A stretch of 31,919 nucleotides of DNA from a bacterium (GTDB taxonomy: Bacteria; SM23-81; DAOVCL01): NCBI GenBank assembly GCA_029932675.1, contig JAOZPP010000034.1, forward strand, positions 1 to 31,919. Reading direction: 5' to 3'. Below, in pieces: positions 1 through 9,206 of the stretch. Every line of letters begins with the position of its first letter. Within the stretch, counting starts at the first letter, position 1. Below the pieces are notes generated by a model. It ran no database searches. It worked only from the letters and a program-made list of their open reading frames with translations, and was not told the origin of the DNA. The position numbers were made by a program, and so were the translations under genes.

Positions 1-226
1 TGTAACGCCTATTTATTGCTTAAGCAAGTGTCCAATTTTTGGGGTGCAGTACATTGATCTTGCAACAAAGAAAAATCGAACCAATCAAGACAGCGAAGTT
101 GATGATGAAAGAAGCTGAATACGGATGTTTGTGCTATGAAAATCTTCATTCCCGAAACAAGTTTACATTTTTGAAGGTTTTGCCCAATCATATTGTTCTA
201 CTTTATCGGTTTGAGGCGAAGCCTCT
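1..226. other. Left edge, no gene supported
   Basis: I see no coding region I can support here. Short open frames exist on both strands but lack a convincing ribosome binding site or a recognisable product. A small perfect hairpin (GAGGC-GAA-GCCTC, 213-225) lies directly after the stop of the minus-strand flippase. It could end that transcript, but there is no T-tract on the minus-strand side, so it is a weak terminator candidate. Confidence 0.4.
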
Positions 227-1666
227 TTAAATCTTAAATAGTTTCTTAAAAAACCTGATTTCTTCCATTGTGAATCCCCTGAGCACAAATAATATTGTAG
301 CGTATGAAAGAGCAGCGGTTATAATCGTAAAAACAATTTCTCTGGTTCTTATGGGACTTAGTGCTATGATGATGAAAGTAGCTATAACTGAGGCAAAAAT
401 ACTCTTAAATATAAATCTGATATCGATCTTAAATTTAATATATTTAAATGAATAAACTGCAGTGAGACTAAATGCAATAGTAAATGCTATCAATGTAGTG
501 ATTGCTGCGCCCAAGATCCCTATACGAGGAACTGCAAGAATATTTAACCCAAGATTCGATAAAGCCGCTATTACCCATATTATACCTACAATTCTTGTCT
601 TTTTCACCAAGGCAATAATGTTGGAAACGATGCTAATTATCCCATATAACAAAAAACTGGTTGCAACAAATGGAGTGGTCAAGTATCCTCGTGATGCAAT
701 CTCTGGGGTTGATAGGATTGTCAGTAATTGCCTCGATAGGATAGATAAACCAAATACAGAGGGAATTGCTAATGCCAAAAAATACTTCAATGAGTATCTC
801 AAATATGTTTTTACATCAGTTATATTATTTTCGTCATAGAATTTAGAGAGGACGGCTGGCAAGACAAAACCAAGTGGGGCCAAAAATATGCCTATAATAG
901 AACCTAAAGTGTAACCTGGCGAATAGTAGCCTACAAATGTGGCCCCCCAAAAAAATCCGATTACATATCGATCACTTGAATTTACAAGCCAACTTGAGAT
1001 ACTCCCCGGAATAGTGGGTAGTCCAAATGCTAAATACTCCTTTATTCTGCAGAAACCGGGTAATTTTGGTCCTACTCTTTTAAGGATGAAAACTCCCATT
1101 ACTATGAGAACAATAGATCTAACAAAAAGGACTGAAAAAACAGCCCCCAATAGGCCATAGCCGGTTGTTACAGTATATGCAATTAGGGCCAGTTCTCCGT
1201 AGGTTCTTAAAAGTGTGAAGAATGAATATTTTTTCATTTGCTGAAAAGCCCTAAAAACATTTAAAAATATTAAACTTAAACTTTGAACAGGAACAATTAG
1301 GGCTAAAACTTCAACCAATTGTCTGCCATCACCCAAGAAATTTGAAATCTGTTTCGAGAGCAATATTAATAATGCAGAGAGAATCAAACTCAGCGCTAAT
1401 ACCAAAGCAGAAGTGGAATAAATACCATCTTGAATTTCTTTCTTACTTTTTTCAGCAGCTAAAAATCTAACAAGAGTAAAGGGTAAACCGATAGTTGTTA
1501 GCGGTGTTAATATTGAGATGGTAACAATAATTTGAACCCAGATTCCATAGTTACCTGCTCCTAATGATTTTGTTAGAATGGGGATGAGGATAACTCTACT
1601 TAAAGCTATCAAGAAATTAGTTATACCTATGATTCCAATGTCTTTAGTAAATTTTCTATAAGACAT
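227..1666 (-). CDS. Polysaccharide / O-antigen flippase (Wzx-like, MATE/MOP superfamily)
   Basis: The product is a 479-residue, almost entirely hydrophobic protein with about 12-14 membrane segments and short basic loops, the size and pattern of Wzx/RfbX flippases that move lipid-linked oligosaccharides across the inner membrane. The N-terminus (KDIGIIGITNFLIALSRVI) resembles the first helix of polysaccharide biosynthesis proteins. The ATG is preceded on the minus strand by AAAGGT about 7 nt upstream, which supports this start. It is divergent from the YfhO-like gene. Neighbouring glycosyltransferases and RmlD fit a surface-glycan locus. The gene is clearly AT-rich compared with DNA from about 4.4 kb onward. 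Substrate cannot be inferred. Confidence 0.85.
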   Translation of the reverse strand: MSYRKFTKDIGIIGITNFLIALSRVILIPILTKSLGAGNYGIWVQIIVTISILTPLTTIGLPFTLVRFLAAEKSKKEIQDGIYSTSALVLALSLILSALLILLSKQISNFLGDGRQLVEVLALIVPVQSLSLIFLNVFRAFQQMKKYSFFTLLRTYGELALIAYTVTTGYGLLGAVFSVLFVRSIVLIVMGVFILKRVGPKLPGFCRIKEYLAFGLPTIPGSISSWLVNSSDRYVIGFFWGATFVGYYSPGYTLGSIIGIFLAPLGFVLPAVLSKFYDENNITDVKTYLRYSLKYFLALAIPSVFGLSILSRQLLTILSTPEIASRGYLTTPFVATSFLLYGIISIVSNIIALVKKTRIVGIIWVIAALSNLGLNILAVPRIGILGAAITTLIAFTIAFSLTAVYSFKYIKFKIDIRFIFKSIFASVIATFIIIALSPIRTREIVFTIITAALSYATILFVLRGFTMEEIRFFKKLFKI

Positions 1667-1827
1667 TTATTTTACCTTTGCATATTTTTATGTATATCAT
1701 TAAATACCAAACAACATTTTGCCTGCGAGGTAATTTCCTTTCCCCTCTCTTTGGTGTATATGGCAATAACCCCATCGGAGTGGAGAATTGTATGAGAACC
1801 TTTTTAACATTATTATAGGGGTGTCTA
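1667..1827. promoter_or_regulatory. Divergent intergenic region
   Basis: This 161-nt AT-rich gap separates the divergent flippase and YfhO-like genes and must hold or follow the start signals of both if they are transcribed independently. The ribosome binding site of the plus gene (AGGGGTG, just before the ATG at 1828) is clear. I could not identify a convincing -35/-10 pair with proper placement for either direction. Confidence 0.4.
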
Positions 1828-4305
1828 ATGAAAAAGAAAAGGAAAAAATCGACAAAGCCAACTAAACACACTTTCAAAACCATTCAAAGCAAAATATTCA
1901 TAGCTATCCTGTTTATTCTTCCCTTAATATATTTTGCCTCCTTGCTCTCGGGTACTAAAATGATGTACGGCTCTGACTGGTTATCATCAGGATATCCCTC
2001 TGCGAAATTAGTAGCAGATTACATCAGGCAATACGGAGGAATACCTAAATGGAACCCTTATGTTTTTGGAGGGATACCAGGTGGTAATCCATATAGCTTG
2101 TATACTCTTTTTGACCTTATTTTTTCTCCTCATCTGACCCAAGTGTATCTCTTTGTTCTCGCCATTTTTTTGGCTGGGGTCGGAATTTACCTTTTCTTGA
2201 AGGAGTTAAAGATTTCCAGCTATCCCGCCCTTTTTGCGTCAATAGCCTATATGGGTGCAGGTTCACTTCTCTCTATGCCATATCCGGGGCATTTTGGTAA
2301 AACTATGGCCGCTGCCTTGTTCCCATTTGTTCTACTTTTCTTGCACAAGGGACTCACGAAACATACACTTATCTACTTTCTATTTGCCGGCGCAATAGGA
2401 GGTTTTTCCGCTACTCAGGCACATTTTCAACTCACCTATTATGCCGGCTGGGTCTCTGTTTTCTATTTGCTCGTCCAGCTCATTTGGCAAAGGAAAGAAA
2501 ATAAATTGATGGGAACGATTAAGCTCCTCTTCTATTCTTTTTTAGGCTTATTACTTGCTGGTGGTTTAGCTGCCGTAAAATTCACGCCGATATTTGCCGG
2601 AATAGGGTGGGGTTCCAGAGGTGGAATAGTGAGGGGTTATCAATTTGCCACTTCATGGTCGTTATCAGCGGCTGAGCTCTTGGATCTCCTGACTCCTCAC
2701 TTTTCTGGTATACTGAATAACTATTGGGGAGAGAACTTTTTTAAACTTGATACCCAATATCTTGGGATATTGCCCCTCCTACTTGCTCTGATAGCAATAG
2801 TTGTAAAATACAAAGAAAAGTATGTAAAGTTCTTTGCTGGACTTGGTATTTTTGCCACATTATTTGCCCTTGGGGGTCATACTCCGTTCTATCGGATACC
2901 CTATTACTTCTTTCCTTACATAAAAAAATTCAGAGGACCCGCGATGGCATTTTATCTTGTAGCATTTTCCGTTGCGGTTCTCTCTGCATTTGGAATTCAG
3001 GCACTGGTTGATAGTAAAAAGACTAAAGCCAAAGCGAATGACTCCGTAAGGAAGATTGCGGTTTGCCTTCTAATTGTTTTTGGGGTTGTTGCACTTTTCT
3101 CTATTGTTTGTATTGGAGCAAAGGATTCAATCCTTTCGGTGCTCAAATCCCATTTTGAGCCAATCCTTCAGGCAAAGTATGGAGCACAACTTGCTCAGCA
3201 AAAGATGGCCAATCTTTACCGAAACTACCCGCATTTTCTCAATAGTTTAGGCAAGGCGCTTCTCTTGATTGCCATCAATGCTATTTTAATTATTGGGTTA
3301 GTTACCAGAAAGTTAAAGTTAGGCACCTGGACACTCATAGTCATACCAATCCTTATTTTTGATCAGTGGAGCGTCGAAAAGCAATTTCTGAAAACTGTCC
3401 CTCATCCAAGGGAATATTATGCTCCCGATAGTGTGGTGAGTTTCCTGAAGCGGGATCAAACCATATACAGGGTGTTTCCCCTCCATTATGAACACACAAC
3501 CGATTCCTATCTCAGCCTTCATGGCATTCAAAGTGTAGGAGGATATGTTTCTAACCCTTACCATAGATATCAGGATCTTATCGGAGCTGGAAAGAGTGTG
3601 ATGTTTAATGCTCCTAATCTGGTGAAATACAGAAAGTTCTTAGATATTTTGAATGTGAAATACATTATAGGGTTATGGCTGCCAGAAGATCTGTCGGGAT
3701 ACGACGAGGAGACTCAGAAAGCGATCAAGAACTTTAAACGGGGATTCTTGAGAAAATGGGGTGTTTCTTGGGAAGATGCTCATAAGGGGTTGAAACTTGT
3801 TTATAATGATAGACGAGGTCAGGCAGTTTATGAAAATGAGACTGTATTACCCCGGGCATGGATTGCATCGGATTATGAGGTATTGGCTAAAGATAAGGTA
3901 TTGAACAGGATGAAGGAGTCAAACTTCAACCCACGTCTCACCGTTATCTTGGAACAAGATCCAAGGGTGCCACATTTGGAGACACTCGAGAATCCCGGGA
4001 AGGTGAAAATAGACACCTATAGTCCCAATAAAATAATTTGTGTGGTAGAACTCTCCTCCCCTGGGTGGCTTGTGTTAAGCGAAAACTGGCATCCAGCATG
4101 GAAAGCTTGGGTAGATGGGGAAAGGACTAAAGTTTATTTGGCAGACTATGTGCTTAGGGCTGTTCGGCTTGAAAAGGGAAGACATACAGTTAAACTTGTT
4201 TTTGATCCTGGTGCTTTTAAAATAGGAAGTAGGATAAGTTTTAGTTTTCTTTTATTCTTAGTTAGTTGTGTCATTTATTGGGAAAGAATCCGTAGAAAAA
4301 AGTAA
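1828..4305 (+). CDS. YfhO-like multispanning membrane protein
   Basis: The product is an 825-residue membrane protein with a basic N-terminus, roughly 12 hydrophobic segments over residues 15-500, and a long soluble C-terminal part that ends with one more membrane helix and a basic tail (YWERIRRKK). The late motif 'GWLVLSENWHPAWKAWVDG' is characteristic of the YfhO family (bacterial membrane protein YfhO, GT-C-like fold). Family members are linked to glycosylation of teichoic acids or other surface polymers in Gram-positives and are common, mostly unstudied, in candidate phyla. It probably uses a lipid-linked sugar on the outer face of the inner membrane (inference). RmlD starts 40 nt after its stop, so they are probably co-transcribed. 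The gene is AT-rich like the flippase. Confidence 0.82.
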   Translation: MKKKRKKSTKPTKHTFKTIQSKIFIAILFILPLIYFASLLSGTKMMYGSDWLSSGYPSAKLVADYIRQYGGIPKWNPYVFGGIPGGNPYSLYTLFDLIFSPHLTQVYLFVLAIFLAGVGIYLFLKELKISSYPALFASIAYMGAGSLLSMPYPGHFGKTMAAALFPFVLLFLHKGLTKHTLIYFLFAGAIGGFSATQAHFQLTYYAGWVSVFYLLVQLIWQRKENKLMGTIKLLFYSFLGLLLAGGLAAVKFTPIFAGIGWGSRGGIVRGYQFATSWSLSAAELLDLLTPHFSGILNNYWGENFFKLDTQYLGILPLLLALIAIVVKYKEKYVKFFAGLGIFATLFALGGHTPFYRIPYYFFPYIKKFRGPAMAFYLVAFSVAVLSAFGIQALVDSKKTKAKANDSVRKIAVCLLIVFGVVALFSIVCIGAKDSILSVLKSHFEPILQAKYGAQLAQQKMANLYRNYPHFLNSLGKALLLIAINAILIIGLVTRKLKLGTWTLIVIPILIFDQWSVEKQFLKTVPHPREYYAPDSVVSFLKRDQTIYRVFPLHYEHTTDSYLSLHGIQSVGGYVSNPYHRYQDLIGAGKSVMFNAPNLVKYRKFLDILNVKYIIGLWLPEDLSGYDEETQKAIKNFKRGFLRKWGVSWEDAHKGLKLVYNDRRGQAVYENETVLPRAWIASDYEVLAKDKVLNRMKESNFNPRLTVILEQDPRVPHLETLENPGKVKIDTYSPNKIICVVELSSPGWLVLSENWHPAWKAWVDGERTKVYLADYVLRAVRLEKGRHTVKLVFDPGAFKIGSRISFSFLLFLVSCVIYWERIRRKK

Positions 4306-4345
4306 GTTCACCTTTGATGCTTTTGATAATCTTTTTACCGTTCCT

Positions 4346-5239
4346 ATGAAAAGGCTATTGATAACCGGATGTAATGGTCTTTTAGGTTCAGAACTTATAG
4401 AGCGGTTTTCCGAGAGATTTATAATTTTGGGCTTAGACTTTGAGTCTCCTCTTGGCAAGAGATGGAAATGTCAATTTGTAGAACAGGATTTGACTAACTT
4501 CGAGGGACTCAAATCCAGCTTTGCGGAATTTGCTCCAGAACTCGTCATCAATGCCGCTGCCTTCACCGATGTAGATGGGTGTGAGCGGGATAGAAAAAGG
4601 GCCTGGGAGGTGAATGTAAAGGGGGTAGAGAATATAGCTTCCATCTGTAGTGAAGTGGGGTGTAAACTCGTCCACATCTCCACAGACTATGTCTTTGATG
4701 GAAGGGCAGGCCCTTACTCTGAGGAGGATCCCCCTTCCCCTTGCAACTACTATGGAATGACAAAGCTGGAGGGCGAGAGAGTTCTCGGGAGGTTCCCCCT
4801 TGACTATGTTATTGTGAGGACATCAGCGCTCTATGGACTCCCCAGAGGGGGAAAGAAGGGTTTCTTCGGCTTCTTGCTGGAGGGGTTGAGCAGAGGAGAG
4901 GTGGTTTATGGTTTTATCGACCAGTTCACCACTCCCACCTGGGTAGGGGATCTGGTGAAGGGGATAATGGAAGCTGTGGGTGAGAGGGGTATATTTCATA
5001 TCTCTGGTGGAAAGTTTTTGAGCAGATTTGATTTCGCCCAGAAAGTGGCTCAAGTCTTTGGATACGACCCCAACCTCGTTAAGCCGGAGGAAACGGCTTC
5101 TGTCAGGTTCGTTGCTAACCGTCCCCCTAAGGGAGGGTTGAGGGTCGACAAAGCTCGGAGGGTCTTAGGATATACTCCCCACTCGATAACGGAGGCCTTG
5201 GAGACTATCAAAAAGGAGAGGGATGAAGGAGAAAGATAA
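4346..5239 (+). CDS. rfbD: dTDP-4-dehydrorhamnose reductase-like protein (RmlD/RfbD)
   Basis: This is a 297-residue extended short-chain dehydrogenase. The NAD(P)-binding glycine motif is TGCNGLLG (residues 7-14), followed by 'VINAAAFTDVDGCE', the RmlD hallmark 'STDYVFDG', and the catalytic YxxxK (Y136, K140, in 'NYYGMTK'). RmlD reduces dTDP-4-keto-L-rhamnose to dTDP-L-rhamnose. I place the start at 4346 because the Rossmann strand begins exactly there; an open frame extends to an ATG at 4268, but that stretch overlaps the YfhO gene and matches nothing in the family. No good ribosome binding site is visible, so translation may be coupled. RmlA, B and C are not in the window. The gene straddles the change from AT-rich to GC-richer DNA. 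A related sugar reductase is the alternative. Confidence 0.85.
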   Translation: MKRLLITGCNGLLGSELIERFSERFIILGLDFESPLGKRWKCQFVEQDLTNFEGLKSSFAEFAPELVINAAAFTDVDGCERDRKRAWEVNVKGVENIASICSEVGCKLVHISTDYVFDGRAGPYSEEDPPSPCNYYGMTKLEGERVLGRFPLDYVIVRTSALYGLPRGGKKGFFGFLLEGLSRGEVVYGFIDQFTTPTWVGDLVKGIMEAVGERGIFHISGGKFLSRFDFAQKVAQVFGYDPNLVKPEETASVRFVANRPPKGGLRVDKARRVLGYTPHSITEALETIKKERDEGER

Positions 5240-5954
5240 GGAGAGGGCATTGATCATCTTCCCTACCTACAATGAGAGGGAAAATATAGAGGGAATCATT
5301 GAGGCTGTCCTGGAGGTTGATCCCCGGATAGAGGTTTTGGTGGTTGATGACAACTCTCCAGATGGGACAGGCAAGCTGGTAGCCAAATTAGCTGAGTCGA
5401 ATGAAAAGGTAAACCTAATAGAGAGGGAGGAGAAGGCTGGTTTGGGATCTGCTTATATCGAGGGGTTCAGGTATGCCCTGCGGAAGGGATATGACTATAT
5501 ATTCGAAATGGATGCCGACTTTTCCCACGATCCCCAATATATACCAGAATTTTTGAAGAAGATAAAGGACCACGATTTGGTCATTGGCTCACGCTATATT
5601 ATGGGGGTTAATGTCATTAACTGGCCGATGAAGAGGCTCCTCCTCAGTTATTATGCCAATATTTACACCAGAATAGTGACCGGGCTTCCTCTCAAAGATG
5701 CTACGGGGGGGTTTAAATGTTTCCGGAGGGAGGTATTGGAGGGGATAGATCTCGGGAAGGTCAAATCCGATGGTTATTCATTTCAGATCGAGGTGAGCTA
5801 CAAGGCTTGGAAGAAGGGTTATAGGATCTGTGAGATACCGATAGTATTTGTGGACAGACAAGCAGGAAAATCCAAAATGTCCAAGAAGATCGTGCGGGAA
5901 GCCATCTGGATGGTGTGGAGGCTGAGGTTCTCCAGCCTTCTGGGGAGAAGCTAA
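5223..5954 (+). CDS. Polyprenol-phosphate mannosyltransferase-like glycosyltransferase (DPM1-like GT2)
   Basis: The product is a 243-residue soluble GT2 enzyme with all the signatures of dolichol/polyprenol-phosphate mannose synthases: 'FPTYNERENI' near the N-terminus, DDNSPDGTG (42-50), the metal-binding DAD (97-99) in 'MDADFSHDP', 'GSRY', 'GGFKCFRR', 'SDGYSFQIEV' and the late 'GKSKMS' motif. Such enzymes load a sugar from a nucleotide donor onto a polyprenyl phosphate for use on the periplasmic side. It has no C-terminal membrane anchor, like the single-domain DPM1 class. The start overlaps the end of rfbD by 17 nt, with AAGGAG just upstream, which indicates translational coupling. A polyprenol-linked sugar would suit the YfhO-like protein upstream and would draw on the kinase-like gene at 9493. 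Confidence 0.88.
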   Translation: MKEKDKERALIIFPTYNERENIEGIIEAVLEVDPRIEVLVVDDNSPDGTGKLVAKLAESNEKVNLIEREEKAGLGSAYIEGFRYALRKGYDYIFEMDADFSHDPQYIPEFLKKIKDHDLVIGSRYIMGVNVINWPMKRLLLSYYANIYTRIVTGLPLKDATGGFKCFRREVLEGIDLGKVKSDGYSFQIEVSYKAWKKGYRICEIPIVFVDRQAGKSKMSKKIVREAIWMVWRLRFSSLLGRS

Positions 5955-6005
5955 AGGGAGCTGTTATGATATATCTCTACCTTCCTTTACCAGGAGGATC
6001 AAGGG

Positions 6006-6935
6006 GTGAGTCCTTATCGATCAGAATTTGTACCAAAGTTGATTATCGTTATCGTCTCCTATAAGAGCAAAGGCCACTTGAAGAGATGTCTCCTTTCCCT
6101 CCAAGAGGATCCCCCTAAAATTGCTCATCAGGTGGTGGTAGTGGACAACGCCTCTGGGGATGGAACGACCTCCTTGGTGAGGGACAATTTCCCTCAGGTT
6201 CTTCTCCTCGAGGAGAAGAAGAATTTGGGCTTTGCAAAAGGTTGTAACCGGGTCCTGCAATTCCCTCCTCCCCAGTATATCCTCTTTTTAAACCCTGATG
6301 TCACAGTGGAAGAGGGGGCAATTGATCTAATGATCTCCCTCCTGGAGAAGAGGGAAGAGATAGGGATAGCAGGGGGAGGGTTGTGGGGGGTTAACCAAAA
6401 ACTTCAGCCTACCTACCGTGAGTTTCCTACCTACGGTAATCTTTTTGCTACCAAGAGGAATCCATTGGGTAGGTTGTTAGGAAAGGCACCACAAGCCAAG
6501 GAGGAGGAGAAGGAGGTTGACTCCGTGGCCGGAGCGTTTATGATGATTAGAGGGGAGCTTTTCCACCAGTTAGGGGGGTTTGATGAGAGGTTTTTTATGT
6601 ATGTAGAGGATGTAGATCTCTGCTATCGAGCGAAGAGGACTGGGAAGAAGGTCTTTTATTTTCCTCAGGCACGAGCTTGGCATCTCTGGGGTGGATCAAC
6701 GGAGCTTTGTAGGAAGAGGATGAAGGTAGAACATCACAGGAGCCTTTACCGTTTCTTTGAGAAGCATTATCCACATCCATTGAGGAACCTCCTTCTTGCC
6801 TGGCTCCTGCTCCTCAACTTGGGGATTACCTTGGCTGAAGAGCTACTACGGGAGGTGTTTTTCTCTAAGGGGCCAAATAGACCTAACCAAGAACTATCAA
6901 TCCAGATTTCGGACCAAGGGGGAGGTTTCAATTAA
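6006..6935 (+). CDS. GT2 glycosyltransferase (rhamnosyltransferase/WbbL-like)
   Basis: The product is a 309-residue GT2 enzyme of the WbbL/rhamnosyltransferase type. Visible motifs are 'VIVSYKSKGHLKRCL', DNASGDGT (47-54), NPDV (96-99, the donor/metal site), 'GAFMMIR' and 'GFDERFFMYVEDVDL' (EDVDL 201-205, containing the likely catalytic base). The start is a GTG, with AGGAGG eight nucleotides upstream at 5992-5997, which decides it over other codons. The rmlD gene upstream suggests dTDP-rhamnose as donor, but this is inference. A hydrophobic patch around residues 260-275 may attach it to the membrane. Confidence 0.88.
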   Translation: MSPYRSEFVPKLIIVIVSYKSKGHLKRCLLSLQEDPPKIAHQVVVVDNASGDGTTSLVRDNFPQVLLLEEKKNLGFAKGCNRVLQFPPPQYILFLNPDVTVEEGAIDLMISLLEKREEIGIAGGGLWGVNQKLQPTYREFPTYGNLFATKRNPLGRLLGKAPQAKEEEKEVDSVAGAFMMIRGELFHQLGGFDERFFMYVEDVDLCYRAKRTGKKVFYFPQARAWHLWGGSTELCRKRMKVEHHRSLYRFFEKHYPHPLRNLLLAWLLLLNLGITLAEELLREVFFSKGPNRPNQELSIQISDQGGGFN

Positions 6936-6989
6936 CCCTAGCCAACTCCTATGGCCTACTAATTTTCCTTAATAAAATGGGGGTATAAT

Positions 6990-8138
6990 ATGGGCAAAAA
7001 GACCATTTTTTGTGGTTTGATCCTTCCCTTTCTCTTGGTCGGCTTGGGGAATGGATATACCCTTCGTCATCAGCCGGATATTGCCGTTACCTACCCTGAG
7101 AATGGGAAGTTGAGGTGGAAGCTGGAGGGGCTCTACAATCGGGTGCAGGGACTCTTCCTCTATGGGGGACCAACTCTGCAGGGGCCTCCCTCCACAAAGG
7201 TGAGACTTTCCTTTAATCTCGGCTATGGATTTGCTGACCATCGCTGGGCCTACAGGTTACATTTAAGGAGACAGCTCTCCAGATGGTGGGGTATAAACCT
7301 GACAGGCTATGATGAGATCTTTAGTCAGGATCGGTGGCTCCTCTCCATTGAGGAGAATACCCTCTTCTCAGCCCTCATCAAGGAGGATTTTATGGACTAC
7401 TACCAAAGGAGTGGGGGGAGTATTGGTTTTTCCCTCAAATTCACCGAATGGATCCACCTCCAATTTTGCTACCAAGGGGAGAGGGAAAGGGGTGTTTCCA
7501 AAAGTACCAACTGGGCTTTGTTCAGAAGGGAGAGGAACTTTAGGGATAACCCGGCCATAAGGGAAGGGCTCCTCAGGTCTGGTATCCTAAGGGTAAAGTT
7601 GGATAGGGTAAGGGATGGCCAAAATCGGCTTCAGGGTTGGCAGATTTCAGCCAATTACCAAAGGGGGGGAGAAGATTTTGACTTCTCCCGCTATCAATTG
7701 GAGTTTAGATTGTATCAGGGGATAAGCATAAGGGAGGAGATAGATTTCAGGCTGCGGGCCGGGGCAATAAATGGAAATAACCTACCGGAACAATTTCTCT
7801 TCGACCTGGGGGGCATAGGAAGCTTAAGAGGTTATGGGTTCAAGGAGTTTAGCAATGGGGAGAGGGTTCTTCTGGCAAACTTAGAATATAGATTTAGCTC
7901 CGGTGGATGGCTTGAACCTGCGGGGATCTGGTTTTTGGAGAGCCTTCAGATTATTCCCTTCTATGATTTAGGCCTCATCTGGGACTCAGGAGAGGAGGTT
8001 CGATTGAATAAGCTAAAAAACGATATAGGACTGGGCATCTCTGGAGGAACCAGGGATGACTTCCGGTTGAACTTCGCTTGGAGGTTGGATAGAGAGGAGA
8101 AGTTTCGGGTGGGACTAAGGTTGCAAAGGATCTTTTGA
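6990..8138 (+). CDS. Outer-membrane beta-barrel protein, D15/BamA C-terminal type, no POTRA
   Basis: The 382-residue product has a signal peptide (MGKKTIFCGLILPFLLVGLGNG) and then alternating amphipathic strands rich in aromatic residues. Around residues 272-282 it shows 'GGIGSLRGYGF', the RGY loop-6 signature of Omp85/D15 surface-antigen barrels, followed by 'LLANLEYRF'; the last residue is phenylalanine, as in a beta-signal. There are no POTRA domains, so it is the barrel portion only, possibly a patatin-less or secretion/assembly-type member. It lies between a glycosyltransferase and a TPR protein in one run of genes. Its exact role is unknown; assembly or export of a surface polymer or protein is possible. 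Confidence 0.75.
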   Translation: MGKKTIFCGLILPFLLVGLGNGYTLRHQPDIAVTYPENGKLRWKLEGLYNRVQGLFLYGGPTLQGPPSTKVRLSFNLGYGFADHRWAYRLHLRRQLSRWWGINLTGYDEIFSQDRWLLSIEENTLFSALIKEDFMDYYQRSGGSIGFSLKFTEWIHLQFCYQGERERGVSKSTNWALFRRERNFRDNPAIREGLLRSGILRVKLDRVRDGQNRLQGWQISANYQRGGEDFDFSRYQLEFRLYQGISIREEIDFRLRAGAINGNNLPEQFLFDLGGIGSLRGYGFKEFSNGERVLLANLEYRFSSGGWLEPAGIWFLESLQIIPFYDLGLIWDSGEEVRLNKLKNDIGLGISGGTRDDFRLNFAWRLDREEKFRVGLRLQRIF

Positions 8139-8139
8139 T

Positions 8140-9162
8140 ATGATTTCCCATCTCATCCTTTCCCCTCTTCTTTTTCTTGCCTTAAGCTCAGCTTCCTTAC
8201 CCTCTAAAACTTGGGAGGGCATAGAAAAGGGGGTTGAGCTCAGCAAGAATGGCCAATATGAAGACGCCCTTGAGCTCTTTGATCAGATTATTGAACAGAG
8301 GCCTCGACACCCAGCGGGGTATTTTTTTAAGGCGGCGGTCCTCCAGGCTAAGATGATGGATCTGGAAGATTACCGTTGGGAAGGGCATTTCTTTGCCCTC
8401 ATAGATACCATAAAGGAGCTCACTCAATCCATTCTGCAGGCCAATGGAAGGGATGCCTGGGCCCAATTCTATTTAGGGGGGGCGTTCGGCCTCCGGGCAG
8501 CATATCAGGCAAAGCTAGGCCATTGGTGGTCAGGATTTAAGGATGGCCTGCGGGCAAAGGTTAAGTTAGAAGAGGCCTTGAGGTTAGATCCATATCTCTG
8601 GGATGCCTATTTAGGGTTGGGAACTTACCACTACTGGAGAAGCAGAATGACCAAATTTCTTAGATGGCTTCCTTTCTTCTCAGATGAACGGGAGAGAGGT
8701 ATAAGTGAGCTATGGCTGGCTGCACAAAAGGGTCATTTCTCCTCAACATCGGCGAAGGAGGGCTTAATCTGGATCTATATAGAGGAGGGTGAATATGGAA
8801 AAGCCCTTTCCTTATCCAAGGAGCTTTGTCGGGCTTATCCAGCAGGGAGGAGTTTTCTCTGGGGAATGGCCAGTGCCCTTTGGGGGATGAGGGATTGGAA
8901 GGGAGCAGAGGGTATCTATCGGAGAATATTGGATTCGGTGGAGGCTGAGGAGCTGGACAACCATTATAATGCCATTGAATGCCGCTACAGGATCGCTTTG
9001 TGCCTCTTCAAAAGAGGGGACTATTCCAATTGTATTAGGGAGTGTCAGGTTATCTTCAAATATGTGCTTGAACCTTGGGTGCGGAAGAGGCTCAGAGAGA
9101 GGTTAGAGAAGACCGCTCAACTTCTTGCCCTCGCCCAGAGGTCGCAGGGTTTGGAAAGATAA
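8140..9162 (+). CDS. Exported TPR-repeat protein
   Basis: The 340-residue product starts with a short signal-peptide-like segment (MISHLILSPLLFLALSSAS), followed by tetratricopeptide units such as 'EKGVELSKNGQYEDALELFDQIIEQRPRHP', in which the A/G, Y and P positions are readable, then 'AWAQFYLGGAFGLRA', 'DAYLGLGTYHYWRS' and 'EGEYGKALSLSKEL'. TPR proteins act as scaffolds; here it is most likely periplasmic and partners the barrel protein, whose stop codon lies one nucleotide before this ATG. AGGA at about 9 nt supports the start. It is the last gene of the plus-strand run; the terminator stem starts inside its stop codon. Confidence 0.75.
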   Translation: MISHLILSPLLFLALSSASLPSKTWEGIEKGVELSKNGQYEDALELFDQIIEQRPRHPAGYFFKAAVLQAKMMDLEDYRWEGHFFALIDTIKELTQSILQANGRDAWAQFYLGGAFGLRAAYQAKLGHWWSGFKDGLRAKVKLEEALRLDPYLWDAYLGLGTYHYWRSRMTKFLRWLPFFSDERERGISELWLAAQKGHFSSTSAKEGLIWIYIEEGEYGKALSLSKELCRAYPAGRSFLWGMASALWGMRDWKGAEGIYRRILDSVEAEELDNHYNAIECRYRIALCLFKRGDYSNCIRECQVIFKYVLEPWVRKRLRERLEKTAQLLALAQRSQGLER

Positions 9163-9191
9163 AGGCCCGATCCTTGAGGATCGGGCCTTTA
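9160..9191. terminator. Strong bidirectional intrinsic terminator
   Basis: A perfect 14-bp stem (TAAAGGCCCGATCC / GGATCGGGCCTTTA) closes on a TTGA tetraloop. It lies between the convergent TPR gene and cold-shock gene, and its 5' arm contains the TPR stop codon (TAA 9160-9162). The A-rich left flank and T-rich right end give a usable but short T-run in both directions. Confidence 0.88.
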
Positions 9192-9206
9192 TGGGCGATG
9201 CAAAAT

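Noticed and set aside
1789-1817. TTGTAT-17 nt-TATTAT as promoter of the YfhO-like gene
   Set aside because: The -10 would directly abut the ribosome binding site, leaving no room for the transcript start; the -35 is also poor.
4268-4345. ATG at 4268 as start of rfbD
   Set aside because: The extra 26 residues overlap the YfhO gene, match nothing in RmlD proteins, and the Rossmann strand starts at the ATG at 4346.
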